Positions 1-8,801 of a stretch of 64,000 nucleotides of DNA are shown here, in pieces. This DNA comes from Magnetospirillum sp. SS-4 (GTDB lineage Bacteria > Pseudomonadota > Alphaproteobacteria > Rhodospirillales > Magnetospirillaceae), in the NCBI RefSeq assembly GCF_902729425.1, contig NZ_CACVCH010000035.1, positions 51,705 through 115,704 of the forward strand, written 5' to 3'. The notes under the pieces are model-generated. The model did no database searches. It had not been told where the DNA came from and saw only the letters and a program-made list of their open reading frames with translations. Within the stretch, counting starts at the first letter, position 1. Every line of letters starts with the position of its first letter. The position numbers and the translations under genes are program-made.

Positions 1-172
1 CCTCCTTGGCCGCCGCCAGGGCCTGGTCCGGCACCTCGGTGATATAAGCCTTCAGATCGCGGCATTCCGCCATCCGGCCGAGATAGGCCGAGGTCAGTTC
101 GGTGGCCGTGAACTCGCCCTTGGCGAGGCCGGTGCGGATATCGGCAAGGGTCAGGTCGATCAGAGCAGCCAT
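1..172 (-). CDS. gatA: GatA, amidotransferase subunit A, N-terminal part only
   Basis: The first 57 residues of a protein running off the left edge are visible. They begin MAALIDLTLADIRTGLAKGE, the usual opening of the A subunit of Asp-tRNA(Asn)/Glu-tRNA(Gln) amidotransferase, followed by an ELTSAYLGRM helix and AYITE typical of the family. GatA hydrolyses glutamine and passes ammonia to GatB for conversion of mischarged tRNA. The ATG at 172 follows a GGAGAG ribosome site. The catalytic Ser-Ser-Lys region lies outside the window. No gatC lies immediately upstream; the next gene is a chemoreceptor. Confidence 0.85.
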   Translation of the reverse strand, partial: MAALIDLTLADIRTGLAKGEFTATELTSAYLGRMAECRDLKAYITEVPDQALAAAKE

Positions 173-248
173 TCTCTCCACATTCGTCGGTCGGTGGCGG
201 GAACGGGGCGTCGGCGCCGCTCCCCAGCCGGTGGAATCGGGACAGCGA

Positions 249-276
249 CTTATAGCACAGCCGCCCGGAATGCCAA
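249..276 (-). promoter_or_regulatory. Candidate sigma-70 promoter for gatA
   Basis: Read on the minus strand, TTGGCA (276-271) and TATAAG (254-249) are separated by 16 bases, about 77 bases before the gatA start. The -10 is preceded by TGTGC, giving a partial extended -10. It is supported by sequence only. Confidence 0.45.
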
Positions 277-303
277 CGCCTCCCTTGCCCGCTCCGCCCC
301 GCC

Positions 304-1980
304 TCAACCGGCGCGGATTTTCTGGATGAAGCCCACCACCTCGTGCTCCAGCATGGCCGATTCCCGCGACAGGTTGGCGGATTCCGCCAGAACCTCCTCC
401 GAGGTCTCGCCGGCCTGCCGGGCGGCGGCGCTGACGCCGACGATGTTCTCGGCGACGATCTCGGTTCCCTGGGCGGCCTGTTCGACATTGCGGGCGATCT
501 CGGCGGTGGCGGCCTGCTGTTCCTGTACCGCCGAAGCGATGGAAGAGGTGACCTGCGACAGATCGCTGATGGTGCCCAGAATGTCCTTGATGGCCGAGAC
601 CGCCTGACCGGTGGCGCCCTGAATGGCCGAAATCTGCTGGCTGATGTCGTCGGTGGCCCGCGCGGTCTGGTTGGCCAGGGTCTTGACCTCGTTGGCGACC
701 ACGGCGAAGCCCTTGCCGGCGTCGCCGGCGCGGGCGGCCTCGATGGTGGCGTTAAGGGCGAGAAGGTTGGTCTGGCTGGCGATGTCGGTGATCATGTTGA
801 CCACCTCACCGATCTTCTGGGCGGCGTCGGCCAGGCTCTGGACGATGGCGCCGGTCTGTTCGGCCTTGGCGACGGCATGGTTGGTGGTGGTCGACGAGGT
901 GTCGACCTGCCGGGCGATCTCGGCGATGGAGGCCGCCAGTTCCTCGGCGGCCGAGGCCACGGTCTGGACATTGGCGGAGGCCTCCTCGGCCGCCGCCGCC
1001 GCCGCTCCGGCCTGGGACGAGGCCTGGGATGCCGCCGCCGACATGGAGGACGAGGTGGAACTCATCTTGGTCGCCGCCCCGGCCACATGCTGAACCACGG
1101 CGTTGACATGGGTTTCGAATTCATCGGCCAGCACCATCATGGCGGCGCGGCGTTCCGCCTCCACCCGCTGCTTGGCCGCGACCTGCTCGGCCTCCAGCCG
1201 CTTGACGGCAAGGCCGTTATCCTTGAACACCTCGACCGTGTTGGCCATGGCGCCGACCTCGTCGCCGCGGTCGCGCCCAGGGACGACGACGGAGTAATCG
1301 CCGCCGGCCATGCGGTCCATGACAGCCCGCAGGGATTCCAGCGGCCCGGTGATGCCGCGGGTGATCAGCGTGGCGATCGCGATGGAAAACGCCGCCAGCA
1401 GGCCGATCACCACCAAGGTGGTGGTCCGGGCCGAAGCGTGATCGGCCTTGGCGACCTCGACGAAGGAAACCGCCTTGGAGCGGGAGAACGCCACCATCTC
1501 GTCCATGCGCTCCGAGATCAGCTTGACCTGGACGGCCCCCTCGCCCCGGGTGATGTCGGCGGCCTGGGGCCGCTCGCCGGCCCGCATATGGGCGATCACC
1601 CGGTCGCGGATCGGCTTCCAGTCGGCGACCGCCTTGCGCAGTTCGGCGAATTTGGCCTTGTCGCCGAGAAACTGCCGGCCGGCCGCGTCCAGATTCCCGA
1701 ACACCGCGGCCTCGGCCTTGTCCACCGCCGCCGTCGCCGCGTCCAACTGGGTCGCGTCCTGGGCCAGGGCGACATCCTTCATGCTGCGGTGCATGGCGAT
1801 GATGCCCGCATTGGCTTCCAGCAGATTGGTGGTGACGGTGTAGGGATGGTCATAGAGCTTGGTGGTAAGGCCGGCGACCTCGTCGATCATCGAGATGGCG
1901 TACCAGCCGAAACCGCAGGTCATCGCCAGAATCAGCACGAAAGCGGCTTGGAGACGGGCTCCGATCTTCAGGGTGCTCAT
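304..1980 (-). CDS. Methyl-accepting chemotaxis protein
   Basis: This is a 558-residue transducer of the standard layout. TM1 is about residues 11-31 and a helical periplasmic sensor about 32-185. TM2 is about 186-207, HAMP about 208-261, and a long cytoplasmic coiled coil follows. The signalling hairpin contains [17 protein letters not shown] and EIARQVD. The sensor opens [20 protein letters not shown] and continues [10 protein letters not shown], a four-helix-bundle type I associate with magnetospirilla. It should control CheA through CheW; the ligand is unknown. There is no C-terminal NWETF-type CheR tether. The start follows GGAGAGG. No che genes are nearby, so it is an orphan receptor. 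Confidence 0.93.
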   Translation of the reverse strand: MSTLKIGARLQAAFVLILAMTCGFGWYAISMIDEVAGLTTKLYDHPYTVTTNLLEANAGIIAMHRSMKDVALAQDATQLDAATAAVDKAEAAVFGNLDAAGRQFLGDKAKFAELRKAVADWKPIRDRVIAHMRAGERPQAADITRGEGAVQVKLISERMDEMVAFSRSKAVSFVEVAKADHASARTTTLVVIGLLAAFSIAIATLITRGITGPLESLRAVMDRMAGGDYSVVVPGRDRGDEVGAMANTVEVFKDNGLAVKRLEAEQVAAKQRVEAERRAAMMVLADEFETHVNAVVQHVAGAATKMSSTSSSMSAAASQASSQAGAAAAAAEEASANVQTVASAAEELAASIAEIARQVDTSSTTTNHAVAKAEQTGAIVQSLADAAQKIGEVVNMITDIASQTNLLALNATIEAARAGDAGKGFAVVANEVKTLANQTARATDDISQQISAIQGATGQAVSAIKDILGTISDLSQVTSSIASAVQEQQAATAEIARNVEQAAQGTEIVAENIVGVSAAARQAGETSEEVLAESANLSRESAMLEHEVVGFIQKIRAG

Positions 1981-2123
1981 GCTTGACCTCTCCGGCGCAT
2001 AACCATGGGTTTAAACTTTAGTATAAGTATAGAGCATGGAAGGCCGGACGGGAAGCCGAACATCTGATTCCATCCCGCCCGGCTTCTGCTAAGCTTTGCC
2101 GGAACCTGATGGAGGAGGCCCCG

Positions 2124-3119
2124 TTGAGCGACTTTCCCGCCTTGATGCTGGACGAGGAGGCCGGCAAGGTCCGCGCCTCGATTCGCCGCCTGACCGAATC
2201 CGACCTGCCCGCCGGCGACGTGACCGTCAGGGTCGAGCACTCGACCTTGAATTACAAGGACGGCCTGATCCTCAACGGCCTGGGGCGGCTGGTGCGGACC
2301 TATCCCCATGTCCCCGGCATCGATTTCGCCGGCACGGTGGAACGTTCGGATTCCGCCGAATACAAGCCGGGCGACAAGGTCATCCTGACCGGATGGCGGG
2401 TCGGCGAAACCCATTGGGGCGGCTTTTCGGGCAAGGCCCGCGTCAAGGCGGACTGGCTGGTGCCGCTGCCGGCCGGATTGACGACGCGCCGCGCCATGGC
2501 CATCGGCACCGCCGGCTTCACCGCCATGCTGGCGGTGATGGCGTTGGAAGAACACGGCCTCGCCCCCTCGGGCGACGGCGAGGTGCTGGTGACCGGCGCC
2601 GCCGGCGGGCTGGGCAGCGTCGCCGTGGCCCTGCTGTCGCGGCTGGGCTACCGGGTCTGCGCCTCCACCGGCCGGGCCAGCCAGCACGATTACCTGCGCT
2701 CACTCGGCGCCGCCACCATCATCGACCGGGCCGAGATCGGCTCGCCGCCGGCCAAGCCGCTGCTGAGCGAACGCTGGGCCGGCGTGGTCGACAGCGTCGG
2801 CGGCGCCACCTTGGCCAATTGCGTCGCCTCGCTGCGCATGCGTTCGGCGGTGGCGTCGTGCGGCAATGCCGGCGGCGTCGAGTTCGCCTGCACCGTGCTG
2901 CCGTTCCTGCTGCGCGGCGCCTCGATCCTCGGCATCGATTCGGTGATGTGTCCCAAGCCGCGCCGGCTGGATGCATGGGCGCGCCTGACCGAATTGCTGC
3001 CGGCCGAAATGCTGGATTCCATGACCACCGAGGCCGGACTGGCCGACCTGCCCGAACTGGGCGCGCGGATTCTCAAGGGCGAGATCAGGGGGCGGCTGGT
3101 GGTGGCCCCGAACAGGTAG
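2124..3119 (+). CDS. acuI: Acrylyl-CoA reductase AcuI/YhdH family
   Basis: This 331-residue medium-chain reductase should reduce acryloyl-CoA to propionyl-CoA with NADPH. The features seen are an MDR GroES-like N-terminus with NYKDGLILNG and PGIDFAGTVE, the family WRVGETHWGGFSGKARVKADWLVPLP split by a conserved glycine run, and the nucleotide-binding VTGAAGGLGSVAVALL near residue 160. There are no zinc ligands, as expected. I prefer the TTG at 2124, because GGAGGAGG at 2111-2118 sits five bases before it; the ATG at 2109 overlaps that site. Its 3' end overlaps the convergent transporter by 35 bases. It may serve propionyl-CoA metabolism alongside the ethylmalonyl-CoA genes at 30-36 kb. Confidence 0.85.
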   Translation: MSDFPALMLDEEAGKVRASIRRLTESDLPAGDVTVRVEHSTLNYKDGLILNGLGRLVRTYPHVPGIDFAGTVERSDSAEYKPGDKVILTGWRVGETHWGGFSGKARVKADWLVPLPAGLTTRRAMAIGTAGFTAMLAVMALEEHGLAPSGDGEVLVTGAAGGLGSVAVALLSRLGYRVCASTGRASQHDYLRSLGAATIIDRAEIGSPPAKPLLSERWAGVVDSVGGATLANCVASLRMRSAVASCGNAGGVEFACTVLPFLLRGASILGIDSVMCPKPRRLDAWARLTELLPAEMLDSMTTEAGLADLPELGARILKGEIRGRLVVAPNR

Positions 3120-3966
3120 CCGCCGTCCTCCGCCTTACCGCCCAGATGAAGGCGATGGCGGTCAGGTTCATGACGAAGGCATAGACGATGCTGGGCACCA
3201 TCATGGCGTGATTGCCCAGCAGCGTCACCGCCACGAAGATGCCCAGGGCGGCGTTCTGAAGGCCGTTTTCCATCACCACGGCGATGCGGTCGGCGAGATC
3301 GAGCCGCAGCCCCCCGCCCAACGCCCAGGCCCCGGCCATGGCCAGCAGGTTGAGCGCCAGCGACGCCGGCACCACGTCGCCCACGTGGTCGATCAGCGCC
3401 TGACGCTGGCTGAAAAAGGCGCCGACCACGATCACGGCGAACAGCAAGGTGGCGAGCGGCCGGGCAATGCGCCCCATCCTCGCCGCCGCCACCGGCCACA
3501 GGCGCTGCGCCAGCAGGCCCAACGCCAGCGGCACCGCGTCGACCAGGAAGATGCCGAGCGTCATCCGACCCACCGGAATCTCGACGGCCTGCTGATAGCC
3601 GGCGAAGACGGCCAGGCCCAGATTGACCAGCAACGGCACCGTCAGGGTCGCCGCCAGACTGGTCAGGGCGGTAATGGTGGCGGCCAGGGCGATGCGGCCG
3701 CCGGCCATGTGGGTCAGCAGCGCCGAGGTCACTCCGGCCGGACAGGCGGCCAGCAGGATCATCCCCACGGCGAAGTCGGCCGACGGCCGCCAGACCAGCA
3801 CGATGGCCAGGCCGGCCAGCGGCACCAGCATCAGCTTGGCAGCCAGGCCGACGAGCATGGCCTTGGGGCGGGTCGCGATCAGGCGGAAATCGCCGGGATT
3901 CATGGTCAGGCCCATGGCGAACATAATGAACGCCAGCGCCGCCGGCAGGGCCGCTTGCGTGATCAC
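3085..3966 (-). CDS. BASS (bile acid:sodium symporter) family transporter, end of nos operon
   Basis: This 293-residue integral membrane protein has about nine or ten hydrophobic helices. It matches the SBF/BASS family: MGLTMNPGDF near the N-terminus, AACPAGVTSALLTHMAGG in the core, and ENGLQNAALGIFVAVTLLG towards the end. Family members take up organic anions with sodium. The GTG start at 3966 overlaps the menA stop (GTGA) and so continues the translational coupling of the nos operon. Its position after menG and menA suggests an aromatic acid or quinone precursor as substrate, but nothing in the sequence proves that. A longer in-frame reading upstream is only the menA gene in another frame. 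Confidence 0.82.
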   Translation of the reverse strand: MITQAALPAALAFIMFAMGLTMNPGDFRLIATRPKAMLVGLAAKLMLVPLAGLAIVLVWRPSADFAVGMILLAACPAGVTSALLTHMAGGRIALAATITALTSLAATLTVPLLVNLGLAVFAGYQQAVEIPVGRMTLGIFLVDAVPLALGLLAQRLWPVAAARMGRIARPLATLLFAVIVVGAFFSQRQALIDHVGDVVPASLALNLLAMAGAWALGGGLRLDLADRIAVVMENGLQNAALGIFVAVTLLGNHAMMVPSIVYAFVMNLTAIAFIWAVRRRTAATCSGPPPAAP

Positions 3967-4916
3967 CTTACCATCGCCAGTCCGACCGCCAGCAGTACGG
4001 CCAGCACCAGTTGCAGCCGGGCCGTGGATGCCAGGATGGCGTTGAACGCCGCCCCCCTGGGCTCGGAGACGAAGCGGCGGAACAGCATCAGGGCCAGCGG
4101 CGCCGCCCCCAGGGTGATGATGCCGCCCGGCGGCCCCCAGGGCGAGGCCAGCAGCGCCATCGGCACCACCAGCAGGGTTCCAAAGATCAGCTTGCTGGTC
4201 TCGGCGCCGGCCACGATCGCCAGGGTGCGGCGGCCCGCCAGACGGTCCGGCTCCATGTCGCGGTAATTGTTGGCCAGCAGAACCGCCGCCGCCACCAGGC
4301 CGACGGCAAGGCCGGTGACCAGGGCCGGCGACGTCAGCGTCATGGTCTGGAGGTAGTAAGCCCCCCCCACCGCGCCGAGCCCGAAGAAGGCGATGACGAA
4401 CACCTCGCCCAGCGCCGTATAGGCGATGGGACGCGGACCGCCGGAATAGCCCCAGCCGGCCGCCAACGAGGCCCCCCCAAGGACGGCGATGGGCCAGCCG
4501 CCCAGCCAGACCAGATAGAGCCCCACCACCGCCGCCAGGACGAAGCACGCCAGGGCGGCGCGGCGCACCCGCCCGGGCGAGGCCCAGCCCAGTGCCGTCA
4601 CCCGTGGGGGTCCCTGCCGCATGGGCTGGTCTCCGCCCCGCAGGGCGTCGCCGACATCGTTGAACAGATTGGTGCCGGCCTGGACAGCCAGGGCTCCGGC
4701 CAGCGCGGCGAGAAACGGCCGGGGGTCGACTCCGCCCGTGTCATGCCAGGCCAGCGCGGTTCCCGCCACCACCGGCGCCACCGAGATGGTGAGCGTGCGC
4801 GGCCGCGCCGCCAGCCACCATAACCGCCAGCCGTCGGGCGGCTGGTCGGCGCGGCTGGCGTCGGGCTGAACCAGTTCGGCCGGCGCGGATTCGGTCAGGC
4901 CGGTCTCCAGGGTCAT
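3963..4916 (-). CDS. menA: 1,4-dihydroxy-2-naphthoate polyprenyltransferase MenA
   Basis: This 317-residue UbiA-superfamily membrane enzyme should join a polyprenyl diphosphate to DHNA, giving demethylmenaquinone. The MenA-type first Asp motif is NLFNDVGDALRGGD followed by GPPRVTALG. The second polar loop is ANNYRDMEPDRLAGRRTLAI, closely matching the MenA pattern (N-N-x-R-D, DR, G-x-x-T-L) rather than UbiA or COX10. About eight or nine membrane helices follow a short soluble N-terminus (WWLAARPRTLTISVAPVVAG is the usual MenA opening helix). The ATG overlaps the menG stop by four bases, and its own stop overlaps the transporter start. A denitrification operon is an unusual home for this gene. 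Confidence 0.87.
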   Translation of the reverse strand: MTLETGLTESAPAELVQPDASRADQPPDGWRLWWLAARPRTLTISVAPVVAGTALAWHDTGGVDPRPFLAALAGALAVQAGTNLFNDVGDALRGGDQPMRQGPPRVTALGWASPGRVRRAALACFVLAAVVGLYLVWLGGWPIAVLGGASLAAGWGYSGGPRPIAYTALGEVFVIAFFGLGAVGGAYYLQTMTLTSPALVTGLAVGLVAAAVLLANNYRDMEPDRLAGRRTLAIVAGAETSKLIFGTLLVVPMALLASPWGPPGGIITLGAAPLALMLFRRFVSEPRGAAFNAILASTARLQLVLAVLLAVGLAMVR

Positions 4917-5638
4917 GGCTTGCCCCCCACATGCAGACAGGCGATGCCGGCCGAGAAATCGCGCCATTCCACCGGGGCGAAACCGGCATGACGCATCAGC
5001 CGGGCCAGTTCCCGCTGATCGGGAAAGCGGCGAATGGATTCGACCAGATAGGAATAAGCCGCGGGCTGGCGCGCCACCCAGGCCCCCAGGCGGGGAATCA
5101 CATGGAACGACCAAGCGTCGTAGACCGGACGGATCGGCCCCCAGGGGCGCGAGAATTCCAGGCACAGCAGCCGGCCGCCCGGCTTCAGCACCCGGAAGAT
5201 CTCGGCCAGGCCGGCTTCCGGGCTGGTGGCGTTCCGAAGGCCGAAGGCGATGGTGACGGTATCGACCGAATCATCGGCGAACGGCATGGCCTCGGCCTTG
5301 CCCTCGACGAATTCGACGCCGGCCGCGGCCGAACGGTCACGCCCCACCGCCATCATCCCGGCGGACGGATCGCACACCACCACCCGGCGTCCGTCTCCGG
5401 CCATCAGCCGGGCGACATCGCCGGTGCCGCCGGCCAAATCGACGATCAGCTGCCCCGGCCGGGGCGCCGCCGCCCGGGCCACGCTCCGCTTCCACAGGCG
5501 GTGGATACCAAGGCTCATGACGTCGTTCATCAGGTCGTAGCGCGGCGCCACCGCGTCGAACACGGCGCGAATGCGCCGTTCGCGTTCCTCGGTCGAGACC
5601 CGCTCGAAACCGAAGGTCTCGGACAGGGGCGAGGTCAC
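4913..5638 (-). CDS. ubiE: UbiE/MenG quinone C-methyltransferase
   Basis: This 241-residue SAM-dependent methyltransferase is of the UbiE/COQ5/MenG family. Visible motifs are FDAVAPRYDLMNDVMSLGIH near residue 25, SAM motif I VDLAGGTGDVA near 65, AFGLRN near 130, and LKPGGRLLCLEFS. UbiE methylates both demethylmenaquinone and the ubiquinone precursor. Coupling to menA makes the menaquinone reaction the natural assignment here, although a dual role cannot be excluded. The GTG start overlaps the nosY stop (GTGA), and the stop overlaps the menA ATG. No separate promoter is visible, so it should be transcribed with nosZ. Confidence 0.88.
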   Translation of the reverse strand: MTSPLSETFGFERVSTEERERRIRAVFDAVAPRYDLMNDVMSLGIHRLWKRSVARAAAPRPGQLIVDLAGGTGDVARLMAGDGRRVVVCDPSAGMMAVGRDRSAAAGVEFVEGKAEAMPFADDSVDTVTIAFGLRNATSPEAGLAEIFRVLKPGGRLLCLEFSRPWGPIRPVYDAWSFHVIPRLGAWVARQPAAYSYLVESIRRFPDQRELARLMRHAGFAPVEWRDFSAGIACLHVGGKP

Positions 5639-6465
5639 GGCAGATCGCCCCGCCGGAACACCGCATAGCCAATCCCGGCGCAGACGGTGCCGAGCGCGAT
5701 GGGATACAGGACGGCGAACGCCAGATAGCCGGTCCGACCCAGGGCGTCGAGAATGACATAGGCCGCCGGCCCCAGCAGCAGCATCTCGGGATCGAACAGC
5801 AAGATGGCGGCGGTGCGGAAGCTTTGCAGCGGATTGGCGACGGCGACGCCGATCACCGCCTCCACCGGCAATTGCTGGCGGATCATGACGCCGAGCAAGA
5901 TGAGGTCGAGGAACAGCAGCAGCACCAGCCACACCAGGAAGGCCCCGGTCTGGGCCACGTCGGGCGAGCGCGCCAGGGTCGACACCAGCATGCCGATGCC
6001 GAGAAACGCCCAGGACAACGCCACCAGCAAGGTGGTGTAAAGCAGGAACAAGGTCCAGTCGACCTCGACGCCGCGCAGCAGGGTATAGGCCACGGCCAGC
6101 GCCATGGCGCCGAACACCGGCAGGAACACCACCACGAAGCGCCCGACCATCTTGCCCCAGAACCAGGCATGCAGCGGCACCGGCAGCGACAGCATGTATT
6201 CGAACACGCCGGCGTCGCGATCGCCCGCCACCGAACGCACCGTGGTGATCAATATGAATACCGGCAGGATGGCGACGCAGATCTGGATATAGGTGACCAG
6301 CAGCCGCGACAGGCCGGTGAAGCCGAGAATGCGCGATTCCGTCAGGCCGAACACGAACAGCAGCATGACGATGCCGCCGAACACCAGCGAATAGAACATG
6401 AACCAGCGGGCACGCAGCGACTCGGCGATATCGAGCCGGGCGGTCAGCATCAGGGCATTCATCAT
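5635..6465 (-). CDS. nosY: NosY, ABC permease for NosZ maturation
   Basis: This 276-residue membrane protein of the ABC-2 type has six predicted helices. The stretch DRDAGVFEYMLSLPV after the second helix is the usual ABC-2 coupling region, and FLDLILLGVM lies in a later helix. With NosF and NosD it forms the NosDFY complex needed to assemble the copper sites of N2O reductase. The start is the first ATG of an ATGATG pair at 6465, overlapping the nosL stop. It lies downstream of nosF and nosL and directly before menG. Confidence 0.9.
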   Translation of the reverse strand: MMNALMLTARLDIAESLRARWFMFYSLVFGGIVMLLFVFGLTESRILGFTGLSRLLVTYIQICVAILPVFILITTVRSVAGDRDAGVFEYMLSLPVPLHAWFWGKMVGRFVVVFLPVFGAMALAVAYTLLRGVEVDWTLFLLYTTLLVALSWAFLGIGMLVSTLARSPDVAQTGAFLVWLVLLLFLDLILLGVMIRQQLPVEAVIGVAVANPLQSFRTAAILLFDPEMLLLGPAAYVILDALGRTGYLAFAVLYPIALGTVCAGIGYAVFRRGDLP

Positions 6466-6968
6466 CCGCGAGTCTCCATGGCGACGTCGGTGCTGCCGGT
6501 GGGCTCGCAGCGGCTGGTCGAACCGCGCACCACCACCATCCCCTTCATGCGGACGAAATCGACCGCGCCGTCCCGCTGACCGGCGATGGCGCCGAAACCG
6601 TGCGCCATGGGAGATCGCTGGTTGGCGAGATAGTACGCCTTCAGGCCGTCCAGCCACTGGCCCTTGGCGATCTCCAGCCCCCCCACCCAGAACTCGGTGG
6701 CGGGATCGTCGGCCCAGTCCTGCTTGACCAGGAACAGCACCGCGTCGCCCAGATCGTCGAACTTGTAGACCTTGCGGTCCTTGCCGCCGCGCAACTGTGC
6801 CGCGAAGCGGTGATCGTCGATCACCATGCCGCAGTAATCGCAGGTGTCGCGCCCCCACTTGATCTCCACCGGGCCGGTGGTCTGCTGCGAACACCCCGAC
6901 ACCGCCAGCGCCATGCCGGAAATCAGGCCAAGGAAGTGGCGGCGGGGCATGCGATGATGATCACACAT
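6462..6968 (-). CDS. nosL: NosL, copper-binding lipoprotein
   Basis: This 168-residue lipoprotein has the NosL copper motif CDYCGM (DTCDYCGMVIDD). The signal peptide ends LAVSGC, a lipobox. It also contains PRRHFLGL, a twin-arginine-like motif, so export could be by Tat. NosL delivers Cu(I) to the NosDFY/NosZ assembly route. ATG 6968 follows GGAGGG; the inner MPRRHF methionine is a possible alternative. It starts 11 bases after nosF and overlaps nosY by four bases. Gene order F-L-Y is seen here, whereas many clusters have F-Y-L. Confidence 0.92.
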   Translation of the reverse strand: MCDHHRMPRRHFLGLISGMALAVSGCSQQTTGPVEIKWGRDTCDYCGMVIDDHRFAAQLRGGKDRKVYKFDDLGDAVLFLVKQDWADDPATEFWVGGLEIAKGQWLDGLKAYYLANQRSPMAHGFGAIAGQRDGAVDFVRMKGMVVVRGSTSRCEPTGSTDVAMETRG

Positions 6969-6979
6969 GGCGGACCCTC

Positions 6980-7825
6980 CTATTTCATCTCGATGCCGGC
7001 GATCAGGCCGGCATAGCGGGCCAGGACGCCCAGGAACCGCAAGCGGTCGGGGCCGTTGACCGCCCCCGTCCAGCTGACGCCGCCGTCGCCGGAAACGAAA
7101 TTCCACTCGCCCATGGCCCGGGCGAAAGCGGCCTCGGCCCGGGTCAGGCGGATAACGCAATCCAGCCGCGCCGTCATCTCGACGTCGTCGGCCACCCGGT
7201 CGTCCAGGGCGACCTTGCCCTGATCCATCTCGACCACGCGATTGACCAGCGCCGCCACCTCGTCGAGACGGTGGCTGGTGATCAGCATGATGGCGTTGTC
7301 CTTGCGGTCATGCAGCTGGTGGAAAAAGATGTGGCGCGCCTCGGGGTCCAGGTTGGCGGCCGGCTCGTCCATGATCAGGATGTCGGCATCGCGGCCCAGC
7401 GCGATGCCGATCAGCATCTTCTGCTTCATGCCGCCCGACAGCTTGACGAAGGGCAGGCGGCGGACCTGATCCCAGTCCAGCCCCAGCTGGCGCACCATGG
7501 CGACGATGCGATCAGGGTCCGAATCGCAGACCGAGGCGGCGAAGTTGACCAGTTCGCCCACCGGCATCTTCAGCGGCGGCGGAATCTGCGGCACGAAACC
7601 GACCCGGGCCAGCACCGCCTTGCGGTTGGCCTTGGGGTCGAGACCGCCCACCGTCACCTCGCCGTCGTGCAGATACTCGCCCAGCAGACAGCGGATCAGG
7701 GTGGTCTTGCCGGCGCCGTTGGAGCCGACCAGGGCCACCCTCTCGCCGGTATCGATGGTCAGATTGACGGAGTCGAGGACCGTGTGACGCTTGAAGGTCT
7801 TGGAGACGTTCTTGAATGTGATCAT
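6980..7825 (-). CDS. nosF: NosF, ABC ATPase for NosZ maturation
   Basis: This 281-residue ABC ATPase has Walker A GSNGAGKTT (about 34-42), a signature LSGGMKQK and Walker B ILIMDEPA. A C-terminal tail (VIRLTRAEAAFARAMG) follows the ATPase core, typical of NosF. It powers NosY/NosD. It starts 13 bases after nosH and ends 11 bases before nosL, all on the same strand. Confidence 0.92.
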   Translation of the reverse strand: MITFKNVSKTFKRHTVLDSVNLTIDTGERVALVGSNGAGKTTLIRCLLGEYLHDGEVTVGGLDPKANRKAVLARVGFVPQIPPPLKMPVGELVNFAASVCDSDPDRIVAMVRQLGLDWDQVRRLPFVKLSGGMKQKMLIGIALGRDADILIMDEPAANLDPEARHIFFHQLHDRKDNAIMLITSHRLDEVAALVNRVVEMDQGKVALDDRVADDVEMTARLDCVIRLTRAEAAFARAMGEWNFVSGDGGVSWTGAVNGPDRLRFLGVLARYAGLIAGIEMK

Positions 7826-7838
7826 GCGGCAATGGTCT

Positions 7839-8801
7839 CTACAGCAGCTTGTTCAGGCCCTTGACCTCGAACCGGAGCGACCCGGTCGGGCAGGCGTCGA
7901 TGCATAATCCGCACCGGGTGCAATCGGCGCCGATGGCCACATCCACGTCCGGGGCATAGGTTTTCTTGGTGACCTCCAGCACATGCGGCACCAAGCATAC
8001 CTTGCGGCAATCGCCTTCGTGCAGGCAATTTTCCAGGTTGTACTTGACCCGCATCGGTGAGACCGCGCCGACCAGCCCATAGGTCAGGCCGATCGGACAA
8101 ATATAGCGGCACCACATGCGGCGGATGAACACCACCTCGTAGACCAGCAGGCCCAACACCCACACCATCGCGAGGCCCGGCCCGTAGATCAGGGCCCGCG
8201 ACACGATGCCGGTCGGCGAGATGGATTCGTAGACGGTATAGCCGCTGACCACCGCCAGCAGGCCGAAGATGACGTACAGCACGCTGCGGGTGCCGCGATG
8301 CAGAGGATAATCGACCACCATGCGGCGCGCCGCCAGCATCAGATGGATCTTCTCGGCGATCTCGGCCAGCAGGTGATAGGGACAGGCCCATGAACAGAAG
8401 GTCCGGCCGCCGAACAGCCACCACAGGAAGAACACGGTCCCGGTCCCGATCACCAGATTGATCAGGATGACCTTGTAGGCCAGCATCACCTGGATGGCCG
8501 AATAGAGGTCGGCCATGTGAAAGCCGATCACCCTGGACGCGGTCAGCGAGCCTTCCACCAGTTGCACGTCGAACTGGAACGACAGCACGAACACCATGTT
8601 GAGGAAGATCAGGGTGGCCCAGCGGATGTTGCGCCACTTGTTGGAATGCGTCCCGGCATGGGCGGCCCTGATCTGGCGGGCGCGTTCCGGTCCCTTGACC
8701 TGACGCTTGGCCTCGTGCATGGCCTCGGCCGCCGGGGTATAGGAGGCCGGCCGCTCGGGGGCGGCGCCCAGCATGGTCTTGAGGGAGGCAAGCAGGCCCA
8801 T
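7839..8801 (-). CDS. nosH: NosH, NapH-like membrane iron-sulfur quinol dehydrogenase subunit
   Basis: This 320-residue polytopic protein is of the NapH/NosH family. It carries two CxxxCP loops characteristic of NapH (CSWACPYH and CRYICPIG) next to membrane helices. At the C-terminus are a 4Fe-4S binding site CTRCGLCIDACP and a further cysteine group (NCLHEGDCRKVC). With NosG it is thought to oxidise menaquinol and feed periplasmic cytochromes and NosZ in organisms with clade II NosZ. The ATG shares one base with the nosG stop (TGATG). Confidence 0.88.
   Translation of the reverse strand: MGLLASLKTMLGAAPERPASYTPAAEAMHEAKRQVKGPERARQIRAAHAGTHSNKWRNIRWATLIFLNMVFVLSFQFDVQLVEGSLTASRVIGFHMADLYSAIQVMLAYKVILINLVIGTGTVFFLWWLFGGRTFCSWACPYHLLAEIAEKIHLMLAARRMVVDYPLHRGTRSVLYVIFGLLAVVSGYTVYESISPTGIVSRALIYGPGLAMVWVLGLLVYEVVFIRRMWCRYICPIGLTYGLVGAVSPMRVKYNLENCLHEGDCRKVCLVPHVLEVTKKTYAPDVDVAIGADCTRCGLCIDACPTGSLRFEVKGLNKLL

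Noticed and set aside
4913..5638. UbiE serving only ubiquinone synthesis.
   Set aside because: Possible biochemically, but overlap with menA and position in the nos operon make the menaquinone reaction the more likely main role.
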